DNA from: Fervidobacterium thailandense
GTDB taxonomy: Bacteria; Thermotogota; Thermotogae; Thermotogales; Fervidobacteriaceae
DNA: 64,000 nucleotides
Assembly (NCBI RefSeq): GCF_001719065.1
Contig: NZ_LWAF01000001.1
Location: 62,001-126,000, forward strand
Direction: 5' to 3'
Part shown: one piece after another, positions 28,186 through 36,239 of the stretch
How the letters are laid out: each line of letters begins with the position of its first letter
Numbering within the stretch: position 1 is the first letter of the stretch
Translations under genes and position numbers: made by a program
Notes under the pieces: generated by a model
Told to the model about the DNA's origin: nothing
The model's input: only the letters and a program-made list of their open reading frames with translations
Databases searched by the model: none

Positions 28186-30360
28186 ATGAAAAGGATACTC
28201 GTAGTTTTCGCTAAATTGTTCGCTTTCGCACTTCTGGTGAGTCTTGCCTCGTGTATTGGAACGATTAATAAAAACCCAATAGAACTTATTGCTCCGAAAA
28301 ATGGAGAGACTAACTTATCGTTCAACAACCTGAGCTTTGAGTTTTCGGTAAGAACCACAGGAGATTACGATTTAATCATCAGGGATGACAAGGGTGACAC
28401 CGTATACAAGGAAACCATTTCCAGAGTGAGTGGTAAGGTCAGTCACACCGTGCCGGCTGGCAAATTGCGACCGGGTACATCCTACAGGTGGTATGTGAGG
28501 CGAGCTGGTACAGATAGCATCGCCAGTGAGATGTGGCGCTTCAAAACAAGAAACAACAGTGCTCCGGTGCTCTCAAATCCGAAACCGGATAAGCTTTACA
28601 ACGAACCGTTTGGTGCGTTAGCGCTCACTTGGGATGCTAACGATCCTGACAATGATGTCCTCAAGTTCGAGGTGAAAGTGTACAGAAAAGGTGAATCGAC
28701 ACCGGTCTTCAATAAAGTTTTCAATGATCCGTCCGGGGTCGTCAAGGACTTGGAGCAACTAACGGAATACGAGTGGACGGTCGTTGCAATCGATCCCTGG
28801 GGTGCAAAGAGCAACGAGTTGCGAGCCAGTTTTAAGACAAAAGAAAACGAGCCCCCGCAGGATATCCGCTTGGTGGAACCTGAGATCAGACCAGGACAAA
28901 GGGTCAGATTCAATAACCTTAAACTGAAATGGGAAGGTGTTGACCCGGATCGAGAAGACCTACTCTACACCGTAACGATCACCGGTGCAAACCAAAGTAG
29001 AGCATTGCTCAATTTCCAGAAAGATACGGAAAGCGCTGTGGATCTCAAACCTTCGACCAACTACGTGCTTGAGATAGAGGCGACGGACAAATACGGAAAG
29101 AGCCTTAAAAAGACGTTCAATTTCACAACGGTCGATAACAGCGCTCCAGAAAAACCAACCCTCAAGAATCCTTCAAACAACGAGAAGATTAACGTAAAAA
29201 GGTTCAGCAGCATCGATTTCCAATGGGATGCGGTGAGTGACCCAGACGACGATGTGGTAATGTACAAAATTGTTATCAAAAGGGGAAACTTAAACGTTGA
29301 GGAACGAAACGGATTAACGACAACTACGTATTCTGTTTCGCTTCCATCGGAGAAGTTCCGCGCCGGTGAAAGATACACGTGGTACGTTGAAGCATACGAC
29401 AAGTGGGGGGGTGTACGCAGAAGTGACGAGTATTCCTTTGAACTCTATTCCAACAGTCCTCCCAGTAAACCAATGAGTCCCAATCCGAGCAATGGAGCAA
29501 AAAATTTACCGAACAGGATTAGGTTCAGTTGGTATGCAACGGATGAGGATGGGGATAAACTCCTCTACGATTTTTACGTGGGCGACAGCCCCAGTAATTT
29601 GAAACTCGAGGCCTCGAACCTCGAATCCCCAGAGTACCTTAGGCCAGTACTTTTTGATTACTCCAAGACTTATTACTGGAAAGTGGTGGTGAAGGACGGC
29701 GACATGTCGGTTGAGGGTGATGTGTGGAGCTTTACAATCACGTCCGAGGACAAGCCACCAACTGTTCCCGAACTCTTAGGTCCGCCCAACGGTGCAACTG
29801 GCTTGAAGTTCAACAACCTTAAACTCTCGTGGAAGGCAAGCCAGGACGATAAAACAGCACGCGATAAGTTGGAGTACATCGTCGTTTTAGGCGAGGCCGA
29901 TTCTATGGCGGTTGTTGGAACCGTAACGGGCGTTAGTACTGATGTTATCGACTTTGTTATCAGCAACTTAAAACCACTGACGAGGTACTACTGGAGAGTT
30001 GAAGTGAAAGACTCCTTCAACAATTTTGCGTACAGCCAGACCTGGACCTTTACCACAAAAGTGAACACGTCACCAAAGGCCCCGTACAATCCCAGTCCCG
30101 CCGATGGAAGTGTGTTACGACCAGGTGCGGTGCAGTTCGCGTGGCAGTCTAGGGATGAAGATGAAGATACGTTGACTTACGAGCTTCGAATAGCAAAGAC
30201 CCCCGAAGCACTCGAAAGTGCCACACCCATCATCAGGAACACAGAGAACTATACTGCCGAAATCAACGAGGAAGGAACTTACTACTGGAGGGTGACCGCA
30301 AAAGATCCGCACGGTGGACAGGCATCGAGTACGTGGACCTTTACTATCCAAAAACCGTAA
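28186..30360 (+). CDS. Lipoprotein with seven fibronectin-type-III-like modules
   Basis: A 724-residue protein from ATG 28186; an ATG at 28180 sits directly on the GGGGGG ribosome site and is less likely. The N terminus is a lipoprotein signal with lipobox LASC (cleavage before the Cys). The mature protein is seven tandem ~95-residue beta modules sharing the pattern P.NG...L...L.F.W...D.D.D.L.Y.V......L.P.T.Y.W.V.A.D..G....S..W.F.T...N..P. These resemble FN3 or Ig-like modules and suggest a surface or outer-sheath protein binding polysaccharide or protein. No catalytic domain. It ends the operon begun by the response regulator. Confidence 0.88.
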   Translation: MKRILVVFAKLFAFALLVSLASCIGTINKNPIELIAPKNGETNLSFNNLSFEFSVRTTGDYDLIIRDDKGDTVYKETISRVSGKVSHTVPAGKLRPGTSYRWYVRRAGTDSIASEMWRFKTRNNSAPVLSNPKPDKLYNEPFGALALTWDANDPDNDVLKFEVKVYRKGESTPVFNKVFNDPSGVVKDLEQLTEYEWTVVAIDPWGAKSNELRASFKTKENEPPQDIRLVEPEIRPGQRVRFNNLKLKWEGVDPDREDLLYTVTITGANQSRALLNFQKDTESAVDLKPSTNYVLEIEATDKYGKSLKKTFNFTTVDNSAPEKPTLKNPSNNEKINVKRFSSIDFQWDAVSDPDDDVVMYKIVIKRGNLNVEERNGLTTTTYSVSLPSEKFRAGERYTWYVEAYDKWGGVRRSDEYSFELYSNSPPSKPMSPNPSNGAKNLPNRIRFSWYATDEDGDKLLYDFYVGDSPSNLKLEASNLESPEYLRPVLFDYSKTYYWKVVVKDGDMSVEGDVWSFTITSEDKPPTVPELLGPPNGATGLKFNNLKLSWKASQDDKTARDKLEYIVVLGEADSMAVVGTVTGVSTDVIDFVISNLKPLTRYYWRVEVKDSFNNFAYSQTWTFTTKVNTSPKAPYNPSPADGSVLRPGAVQFAWQSRDEDEDTLTYELRIAKTPEALESATPIIRNTENYTAEINEEGTYYWRVTAKDPHGGQASSTWTFTIQKP

Positions 30361-30380
30361 AATTAACGATTTGAGTTAGA

Positions 30381-30410
30381 AAGGGCTGGTGCGGACACCA
30401 GCCCTTTTTT
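30381..30410 (+). terminator. Strong terminator after the FN3 lipoprotein gene
   Basis: Perfect 11-pair stem AAGGGCTGGTG / CACCAGCCCTT with loop CGGA and a run of T. It ends the ~7.2-kb operon that starts at 23196. Only a weak T run is found in the other direction. Confidence 0.92.
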
Positions 30411-30440
30411 CTTAATTTTCGATTCCGGCTTTTTTGTACT

Positions 30441-31739
30441 TCATAGTAGATATACGTTGCTGTACTTGCCTTTAGTCACATTCTTTGTGTCGAAAACAAA
30501 CGGTACATACTTGGCAATGAATTCATAGTCGATACCTATCGTGTGACCAGAGGTTATTACTGCGCAATCCATTTTTTGGAGAGTTTCTTGACTGAGCTCT
30601 ATTCTTTTGTAATGTTTGCCGTTATGTTCAAATTCGGGTATGAACGGGTCGTAGTAATAGACGTTCGCTTTTTTTCGTTCCAATATTTCAATCACTTTAA
30701 GCGCGGGGCTTTCTCGCATATCGTCAATATTCCCTTTGTACGCAACGCCCAAAATGAGGATGTTTGTCCCGTTGAGACATTTCTTTCTTTCGTTCAGTAG
30801 ATCCGCCAACCTCTCGACAACGTAGTAAGGCATACTATCGGAAATCTCTCCAGCCACTTCAACGAGCATCATGTGGAGATCGTACTCTTTCGCTTTGTAA
30901 ACCAGGTAGAACGGATCAATTGGGATACAGTGCCCGCCTATTCCGGGACCAGGATAGAACGGCATGTAACCGAACGGTTTTGTCGCGGCGGCATCTATGA
31001 CTTCCCATATATTGATGTTCATCTTGTTGGCAACCTTTGTCATCTCTTGCACCAGGGCAATGTTCACGAGTCTGAAAGTGTTTTCCAGAATCTTCGTGAG
31101 CTCCGCCGCCCTGGGCGAAGAAACTGGGTAAACCCCCGCTTCCAGCACGTTCTCGTAGAGTGCAACGGCGTGGCGGGTACACTCCGGAGTCATACCTCCG
31201 ACCACCTTGGGTGTATTCCTTGTTTTGTACCGTGGATTTCCCGGGTCAACGCGTTCCGGGCTGAAGGCCAGGTAGAAATCCTTACCGACCACCAAGCCCG
31301 TCTCACTCAGTATCGGGTAAACCACCTCTTCTGTTGTTCCGGGATAGGTGGTACTTTCCAAAACGACAAGTTGCCCCTTCCTTAACCTCTTCTTAATTTC
31401 GTTAGCACTGTTGATTATGTAGGACAGATCCGGTTGTTTGAACCTGTCAAGTGGTGTGGGAACACAGATACTTATGATATCGCAGTCCCTCAACTCGTCG
31501 AAGTTTGTCGTAGCTCTGAGTCTTCCGGCGTTGACCAATTCTTTCAACTCTTGGTCGTTAACATCGCCGATGTAGTTTACACCGTTGTTTATCATCTCCA
31601 CGCGTTTTTGCTGGATATCGAACCCAATTACCCTGAACCCGGCCCTCGCTTTCTCAACTGCAAGCGGCAAGCCGACGTATCCCATACCAATTACTCCCAC
31701 AATCGCTTGTTTACTGACTATTTTCTCATAAAGACTCAT
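30441..31739 (-). CDS. UDP-N-acetyl sugar / UDP-sugar 6-dehydrogenase (WbpA/WecC type)
   Basis: A 432-residue nucleotide-sugar dehydrogenase, oxidising C6 of a UDP-sugar to a uronic acid in two NAD steps. Visible: VIGMGYVGLPLAVEKARAGF (NAD site), FSPERVDPGN, the catalytic Cys in GPGIGGHCIPIDPFYL, and C-terminal AVITSGH. The sequence is closest to the UDP-GlcNAc/UDP-ManNAc branch rather than UDP-glucose enzymes. ATG 31739 with GGGAGGTGACGTG upstream is preferred to an ATG seven codons earlier. It has its own promoter with a palindrome. Likely contributes acidic amino sugars to surface polysaccharide. Confidence 0.92.
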   Translation of the reverse strand: MSLYEKIVSKQAIVGVIGMGYVGLPLAVEKARAGFRVIGFDIQQKRVEMINNGVNYIGDVNDQELKELVNAGRLRATTNFDELRDCDIISICVPTPLDRFKQPDLSYIINSANEIKKRLRKGQLVVLESTTYPGTTEEVVYPILSETGLVVGKDFYLAFSPERVDPGNPRYKTRNTPKVVGGMTPECTRHAVALYENVLEAGVYPVSSPRAAELTKILENTFRLVNIALVQEMTKVANKMNINIWEVIDAAATKPFGYMPFYPGPGIGGHCIPIDPFYLVYKAKEYDLHMMLVEVAGEISDSMPYYVVERLADLLNERKKCLNGTNILILGVAYKGNIDDMRESPALKVIEILERKKANVYYYDPFIPEFEHNGKHYKRIELSQETLQKMDCAVITSGHTIGIDYEFIAKYVPFVFDTKNVTKGKYSNVYLL

Positions 31740-31754
31740 CACGTCACCTCCCTC

Positions 31755-31773
31755 ATTCATTCACTGAATGAAT
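31755..31773. repeat. Inverted repeat at the start site of the UDP-sugar dehydrogenase gene (candidate operator)
   Basis: ATTCATTC-ACT-GAATGAAT, perfect 8-base arms around a 3-base centre. It begins inside the -10 of the minus-strand promoter and covers the likely transcription start and first bases of the leader, the classic position for a repressor site. Confidence 0.5.
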
Positions 31774-31801
31774 TATACCACGTAAGTCTCGTATCTGTCA
31801 A
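31772..31801 (-). promoter_or_regulatory. Sigma-70 promoter of the UDP-sugar dehydrogenase gene
   Basis: Minus strand: TTGACA (31796-31801), 18-base spacer, TATAAT (31772-31777), also with TG before the -10 (TGGTATAAT). About 33 bases upstream of the start codon. Confidence 0.88.
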
Positions 31802-31867
31802 CAAACTTGGAGACCTAACTTTTGTTAATGTGCTCAGCAGAAGAAAAGTACCATAGGTGTGGGATAG

Positions 31868-31896
31868 TTGACAGAAACGGGGGGCTGTGGTACAAT
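31868..31896 (+). promoter_or_regulatory. Promoter of the tRNA-Cys/tRNA-Met transcript
   Basis: TTGACA (31868-31873), 17-base spacer, TACAAT (31891-31896), 23 bases before the tRNA-Cys 5' end. Confidence 0.88.
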
Positions 31897-31919
31897 GTAA
31901 GACGCGCAGAACAGTATGG

Positions 31920-31996
31920 GGCGACGTAGCCAAGGGGTCTAAGGCGGAGGTCTGCAAAATCTCTATTCGAGGGTTCAAATCCCTCCGTCGCCTCCA
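31920..31996 (+). tRNA. tRNA-Cys (GCA)
   Basis: Acceptor GGCGACG pairs with CGTCGCC; discriminator T as expected for Cys, and CCA is encoded. Anticodon stem GAGGT/ATCTC with loop CTGCAAA gives anticodon GCA. T arm GAGGG-TTCAAAT-CCCTC is intact. Confidence 0.95.
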
Positions 31997-32002
31997 GAGA
32001 GT

Positions 32003-32078
32003 GGGCTCGTAGCTCAGTTGGTAGAGCATCCGGCTCATAACCGGACGGTCGGCGGTTCGATCCCGTCCGAGCCCACCA
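32003..32078 (+). tRNA. tRNA-Met (CAT), elongator type
   Basis: Acceptor GGGCTCG pairs fully with CGAGCCC, discriminator A and encoded CCA. Anticodon stem TCCGG/CCGGA with loop CTCATAA gives CAT. A fully paired first base pair and an anticodon stem lacking the three consecutive G-C pairs argue against initiator tRNA; a lysidine-modified tRNA-Ile cannot be excluded by eye. Confidence 0.88.
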
Positions 32079-32082
32079 GCAA

Positions 32083-32106
32083 GGGAGCGTAAAGCTCCCA
32101 ATTTTT
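32083..32106 (+). terminator. Terminator after tRNA-Met
   Basis: Stem GGGAGC / GCTCCC, loop GTAAA, then AATTTTT. Short stem, so it may be partial and allow some read-through into rpsF, for which no separate strong promoter is visible. Confidence 0.7.
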
Positions 32107-32130
32107 CTGTTAAATACTCCAAACACAATC

Positions 32131-32172
32131 CCGTTCTGCCACAAAAATGGCAGGACCGTAAGACCGAGGGAG
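32131..32172 (+). promoter_or_regulatory. Structured rpsF leader, candidate S6:S18 autoregulatory site
   Basis: Just before the rpsF ribosome site lies a perfect 6-pair hairpin CTGCCA-CAAAAA-TGGCAG (32136-32153) flanked by CCG elements (CCGTT before, GGACCGTAAGACCGAGG after). In many bacteria the S6:S18 protein pair binds a leader structure with a CCG element and represses its own operon. The arrangement here, with both rpsF and rpsR downstream, fits that idea; the assignment is inference. Confidence 0.45.
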
Positions 32173-32182
32173 GAGGTGCGTT

Positions 32183-32566
32183 ATGAGGATTTACGAGACT
32201 ATGTTCATCATCAGGCCGGACGTGCCTGAGCAGCAAAGGGAAGAGCTCGTTGAAAAGACGAAGAAGTTTCTTGAGGAAAGAGTTAAGGCAACGGTGGAAA
32301 ACGTTGACCGTTGGGGTTTGAGGAAACTGGCTTACAAGATCGGTAAGTATTACGACGGTGACTACACAGTAATTTACTTCAGGTGCAACGGACAGGGACT
32401 TGATCAGTTCGAAAACTTCTTCAAGGTCCATCCAGAATTCATGAGATGGCAGACTTTCAGGAGAGTGGACCTTGAGAAGAAGGAAAGAAAAGCAGCCAGG
32501 GCAAAGAAGGAGGAAAGTGCGACGGAACCTCAAACTGAGGTAGCCGCCGAAGAGAAGGTGGAATAA
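32183..32566 (+). CDS. rpsF: 30S ribosomal protein S6
   Basis: S6 binds 16S rRNA with S18. The 127-residue protein starts MRIYETMFIIRPDVPEQQRE and contains NVDRWGLRKLAYKIGKYYDGDYTVIYF, typical of S6. The C-terminal 25 residues are a charged Lys/Glu-rich tail (KKERKAARAKKEESATE) longer than the S6 core. Site GAGGGAGGAGG. First gene of rpsF-ssb-rpsR. Confidence 0.96.
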   Translation: MRIYETMFIIRPDVPEQQREELVEKTKKFLEERVKATVENVDRWGLRKLAYKIGKYYDGDYTVIYFRCNGQGLDQFENFFKVHPEFMRWQTFRRVDLEKKERKAARAKKEESATEPQTEVAAEEKVE

Positions 32567-32973
32567 TGTCGTTTAACAAGGTGATTTTGGTAGGTAGACT
32601 CACCCGTGACCCTGAAATGAGACAGACACTGGACGGGAACTTGATCGCAACCTTCACCTTAGCAGTTGATCGGGCAGGTAACGGGGAGACAGACTTTATA
32701 AGGATCGTAGCCTTCAGAAAGCTCGCCGAGTTGGTTCACACCTATTTGCAGAAAGGTCGGATGGTCCTGGTGGAGGGGAAGTTACGTATAAACAAATGGA
32801 CTTCGAACGATGGGATCACCAGGAGCACTCCGGAAATATGGGCGGACAATATCGTGTTCGTTGACTCAAGGAGGACTGTTAAAGAAGCCTTAGAAACGGG
32901 TTATGAAGAGATTTTCAACGAGGATGTGGATTTTTCGGAAGATATACCTGAAGATGACGAACCACCGTTCTGA
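32566..32973 (+). CDS. ssb: Single-stranded DNA-binding protein
   Basis: A 135-residue SSB with one OB fold (FNKVILVGRLTRDPEMRQTLDGN, GRMVLVEGKLRINKW) and the acidic C-terminal tip EDIPEDDEPPF that recruits repair and replication proteins. The start ATG 32566 overlaps the rpsF stop. The rpsF-ssb-rpsR order is the usual bacterial one. Confidence 0.96.
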   Translation: MSFNKVILVGRLTRDPEMRQTLDGNLIATFTLAVDRAGNGETDFIRIVAFRKLAELVHTYLQKGRMVLVEGKLRINKWTSNDGITRSTPEIWADNIVFVDSRRTVKEALETGYEEIFNEDVDFSEDIPEDDEPPF

Positions 32974-33008
32974 TTTTTAAACTAACTATCTGAGAGGAGG
33001 GACGGACA

Positions 33009-33236
33009 ATGGCGAGAATTAGGAGAAAGAAAAAGGTCAAACAGTGTAAACTGTGCGAAATGAAGTTGGAGTACGTTGATTATAAAGACACAAAGTTGCT
33101 AAAAGATTTCTTGAATGAAAAAGCTAAGATACTTCCCAAGAGGTTGACTGGAAACTGCGCCAAGCACCAGAGAATGGTAAAGACGGCTATCAAACGTGCA
33201 AGACAGATGGCGTTGCTTCCGTATATAAGGTACTAA
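33009..33236 (+). CDS. rpsR: 30S ribosomal protein S18
   Basis: A 75-residue S18 ([51 protein letters not shown]). It keeps a cysteine-containing N-terminal motif KQCKLCEMK, and another Cys in GNCAKH, a possible zinc-binding form common in S18 paralogues of thermophiles. It ends the ribosomal operon before a strong terminator. Confidence 0.97.
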   Translation: MARIRRKKKVKQCKLCEMKLEYVDYKDTKLLKDFLNEKAKILPKRLTGNCAKHQRMVKTAIKRARQMALLPYIRY

Positions 33237-33254
33237 TTTATCGGAGGTAAAACA

Positions 33255-33289
33255 GAAACGCTCACCTGGTGAGGTGAGCGTTTCTTTTC
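33255..33289 (+). terminator. Terminator of the rpsF-ssb-rpsR operon
   Basis: Perfect 13-pair stem GAAACGCTCACCT / AGGTGAGCGTTTC with loop GGTG and TTTCTTTT at its 3' side. Confidence 0.93.
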
Positions 33290-33318
33290 ATAAGATCATA
33301 AGAAAGGGGCTTTGATGA

Positions 33319-34257
33319 ATGGTTAAAATTTTGGATAGATCCGTTTTTTTGTTATGCATCGTACTGATTTTCGCCCTCTTCTCCCGTACTTCGGTGGGGC
33401 TAATGCTACTGAACATTACCGTGGTGCAACAGGAATGGTTACTCTTTCTCAACGGTCCGAAGCTTGAGGATATTGCCCGAACGAACGTAACACCCGTTAT
33501 CATCGATTACTCGCGTGATGGTTCCGAGTCCAAAGAATTCACAAGAGAAGACATCGAACCACTGAAGAGGATGAGTAACGGTAAAACCCGTGAAGTGTTG
33601 GCGTACGTCAACGTTGGCATCGCTGAGCGTTGGCGATGGTATTGGTCATTCCTTCCGTCGACACTCCTTTACGGTCCGCTTGAAGGGTGGGAGGGAGAGT
33701 ATTATATTAAATTTTGGACCGATGAGTGGATTTCCACGTTAGAAAAGTACGTTGAAAAGATTGTGGGCGCAGGTTTTGATGGTATCATGTTCGATTGGGT
33801 GAACGTTTATTACAGCAAGTCTCTACAAAAATATTCAAAGCTCTCGGAAAGCCAGCTGAGGGAACTGATGGCAGAAACTCTGAGAAGTATCGTGAACAAA
33901 TTCCCGAACCTGGTCTACGCGTTTGTGAACGGTGAGGATATCTTGAACTTATATCCCGATTTACGCTCGAAGGTTAAGTACGTGGTCGTTGAGGACCTTT
34001 TCTTCAACAACAACCAGTTGGCAATCGAAACAAAAGCGTTTAAAGACCGCTTAGAAAAGCTGTTGAGGCTGAAGGAACACGGGATTTCTGTTCTCAGTGT
34101 TGAGTACGTCGATAACGGAAATCCGTTCGACGAAGAAAACGCAAAGCGGATTAAAAGTTATATCGAACAAGCCAAGCTGTACGGTTTCAAATACTACGTA
34201 GCCAGCGTCGACCGAAAGCTGAACGAAATCAACATCCCGCGGATTCGCGCAGGGTGA
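33319..34257 (+). CDS. Exported TM1410-type putative glycoside hydrolase (GH114-like)
   Basis: A 312-residue protein with an N-terminal signal peptide (SVFLLCIVLIFALFSRTSVG). The body is a TIM-barrel of the family that includes Thermotoga TM1410 and endo-alpha-1,4-polygalactosaminidases: VTPVIIDYSRDGS near the first strands, LAYVNVGIAERWRWYW, GFDGIMFDWVNVYY (probable catalytic acids around the conserved Asp), VYAFVNGEDIL, VVVEDLFF and LSVEYVDN. It may cut galactosamine-containing or similar extracellular polysaccharide. The gene follows the rpsR terminator with only about 30 bases between, and no clear promoter is visible. Confidence 0.85.
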   Translation: MVKILDRSVFLLCIVLIFALFSRTSVGLMLLNITVVQQEWLLFLNGPKLEDIARTNVTPVIIDYSRDGSESKEFTREDIEPLKRMSNGKTREVLAYVNVGIAERWRWYWSFLPSTLLYGPLEGWEGEYYIKFWTDEWISTLEKYVEKIVGAGFDGIMFDWVNVYYSKSLQKYSKLSESQLRELMAETLRSIVNKFPNLVYAFVNGEDILNLYPDLRSKVKYVVVEDLFFNNNQLAIETKAFKDRLEKLLRLKEHGISVLSVEYVDNGNPFDEENAKRIKSYIEQAKLYGFKYYVASVDRKLNEINIPRIRAG

Positions 34258-34290
34258 AAAAGAAGTAGAAATAAAGAAATTCTTCGAACA

Positions 34291-35187
34291 TCAGTTTATG
34301 TCATCTCGCATACCAATTTCGTTCAAGATGATGAAGTCTTTGTTTCTCCAATCTTTCTTTACTTTCACGTGCAAGTCGAGGTACACTTTGCGGTCCAAAA
34401 GGAACTCAATATCTTTACGGGCGTGTTCACCGATCTTCTTTATCATCTGGCCATTTTGTCCGATGATTATCCCCTTCTGGCTCTCACGCTCAACGTATAT
34501 GTTCGCTCGAATGTAGATGACACCGTTTGGTCGTTCCTTCACTTCCTCCACGATCACGGCGGTCGAGTGTGGAACTTCCTCGTAGGTGAAGTGGAATACC
34601 TTTTCTCTGATGAGCTCGGCGGCGATGAACGATAGTGGTCTGTCGGTAACCATATCCTCAGGATAATATTGCGGGCTCTCAGGTAAGTTTGCCTTTATCA
34701 CACTCAGAAGCTCTGACAACCCTTCTCCGGTGACTGCCGAGGTTCGGACAAGCGCCACCAGTTTTTTCACCTTTTCCCTCATAATCTCCTCTATTGTGGC
34801 TACTTTGTCCGCCTTTACGAGATCAATTTTGTTGATTACACCAATTACCGGTGTGCCGGATTGATTCACAAGTTCGGTGATATGTTCTTCCGGTTTCTCA
34901 AAACCTTCTTTTGCATCGACGGTGAAGAGCAAAAGATCGACGTTCTTGAGGGCCTGCACCGCGGCTTTTACCATGTATTCCCCAAGTCTGTGGATCGGTT
35001 TGTGGAGCCCAGGTGTGTCCACAAAGATGATTTGCGAGTCCGTGTCGGTGTAGATAACATTTATTCTGTTGCGTGTTGTTTGTGGCTTATCCGATACAAT
35101 TACAACCTTCTTTCCCATTATCGCGTTGATTATGGACGACTTTCCCACGTTCGGTTTTCCTACGAACGATGCAAAACCCGCCTTCAT
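34291..35187 (-). CDS. era: GTPase Era
   Basis: A 298-residue GTPase for 30S ribosome assembly. GTP motifs: [14 protein letters not shown] (G1), PQTTRNRI (G2), DTPGLHKP (G3), NKID (G4). The C-terminal KH domain has [22 protein letters not shown], which binds the 3' end of 16S rRNA, and [12 protein letters not shown]. It is the last gene of the minus-strand run, 18 bases after holA. Confidence 0.96.
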   Translation of the reverse strand: MKAGFASFVGKPNVGKSSIINAIMGKKVVIVSDKPQTTRNRINVIYTDTDSQIIFVDTPGLHKPIHRLGEYMVKAAVQALKNVDLLLFTVDAKEGFEKPEEHITELVNQSGTPVIGVINKIDLVKADKVATIEEIMREKVKKLVALVRTSAVTGEGLSELLSVIKANLPESPQYYPEDMVTDRPLSFIAAELIREKVFHFTYEEVPHSTAVIVEEVKERPNGVIYIRANIYVERESQKGIIIGQNGQMIKKIGEHARKDIEFLLDRKVYLDLHVKVKKDWRNKDFIILNEIGMRDDIN

Positions 35188-35205
35188 TGTCTTGCCTCCT
35201 TTCCG

Positions 35206-36204
35206 CTACTTGGACTGTTTTTCCAAGTTTTTTCTGAGTTTGAGAAATAGGTTGCTGAGAAGCAATCGCACGTCACCACCGAGTTTCACTTGCCTATCTA
35301 TGAAATAGAGCTCTTCGATTAGCTTGCGAACGCTCTCAAAATCGTACAACTTTCTGTGGTTAACTGGGTTTTGTCTCTGACCTTTGAACTTGAACCCGAG
35401 GAACCTTGCCACCCTCGGTGTGGGAATGCCCAGTTCCTTCGAAACTTGTGCAACATCCGGCCAGGAGTACACGTCCTTGGGTTTGACGTTTTCAACGATG
35501 TTCAAGAGTTCAACAACGTGTTTTCCGAGGGAGTAAACTATAAGTGGCGGTTCGTACTCGTTGCACACTTCGTCCAGAACTGCTCTAAATCTATCGGAAT
35601 CACCTTCGGTCAGTGCGTAGCAAAGTTCATCAAGTTTTGTTACAGTTCTTTTGTACACAATATCGGCGATTTCCTCAATTGTCAACTGTGAAGTGTTTCC
35701 TTTTGAGTATGCCTTTATCTTTTGCAGTTCCGTCAGCAGTGCGTACTCGTCTGTGCCAACTTGCTTTAAGAGTAAGCGAGCGATTTCGTCGTTAATACTC
35801 AGTTCGATGTTCGCTGCCAAGTTCAGAATGAACTGAATCCACTTATCCTCTTCCCATTCTTTTGGTGTTTCGAAAGACAAGATTTTAACTTTCTCCGATT
35901 CTCTCACTTCCTTCGGCACGCTTTCGATCCTAACGAAGACGTGTACGTTATCCCTTGGAAAATCGATTTTAAGGAAAGCTTCCCTATCTTTCTTCGACCA
36001 GTTTTCAAAATCGACGATATCGTAGATCTTAACGTCTGAGAATAGTCCAAAACTAACGGCGGCGTTTTTCAGTTCATCGAGTTTGTTCTCATCGTCGGCG
36101 TAAACCTTTTGGTACTGCCCATCCACCTTTTTGAGAAAATTTGCAACGTAAATATCCTTTCCAAGGGACGAATTACCTACCAAGAAGTAAACCACGTAGC
36201 CCAC
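35206..36204 (-). CDS. holA: DNA polymerase III delta subunit
   Basis: A 332-residue protein fitting the clamp-loader delta subunit: N-terminal YFLVGNSSLGKDIYVANFL with a degenerate P-loop (delta does not hydrolyse ATP), a central acidic region, and a C-terminal helical collar (KLDELCYALTEGDSDRF, YEPPLIVYSLGKHV). Delta opens the beta sliding clamp. It starts at GTG 36204 and neighbours era, coaD and dnaB. Sequence conservation in this family is low, so the call rests on pattern and length. Confidence 0.85.
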   Translation of the reverse strand: MGYVVYFLVGNSSLGKDIYVANFLKKVDGQYQKVYADDENKLDELKNAAVSFGLFSDVKIYDIVDFENWSKKDREAFLKIDFPRDNVHVFVRIESVPKEVRESEKVKILSFETPKEWEEDKWIQFILNLAANIELSINDEIARLLLKQVGTDEYALLTELQKIKAYSKGNTSQLTIEEIADIVYKRTVTKLDELCYALTEGDSDRFRAVLDEVCNEYEPPLIVYSLGKHVVELLNIVENVKPKDVYSWPDVAQVSKELGIPTPRVARFLGFKFKGQRQNPVNHRKLYDFESVRKLIEELYFIDRQVKLGGDVRLLLSNLFLKLRKNLEKQSK

Positions 36205-36239
36205 CCCTCGTTCAGTGTGAGAGGCATAAGGTGAGTCAC

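Noticed and set aside
32003-32078. Initiator tRNA-Met reading of the CAT tRNA
   Set aside because: The first acceptor pair is G-C and the anticodon stem lacks the three consecutive G-C pairs of initiator tRNA.
34258-34290. Terminator between the convergent GH114 gene and era
   Set aside because: Only a weak A/T-rich self-complementary stretch (AGAAATTCTTC) is present; no GC stem or T tract.
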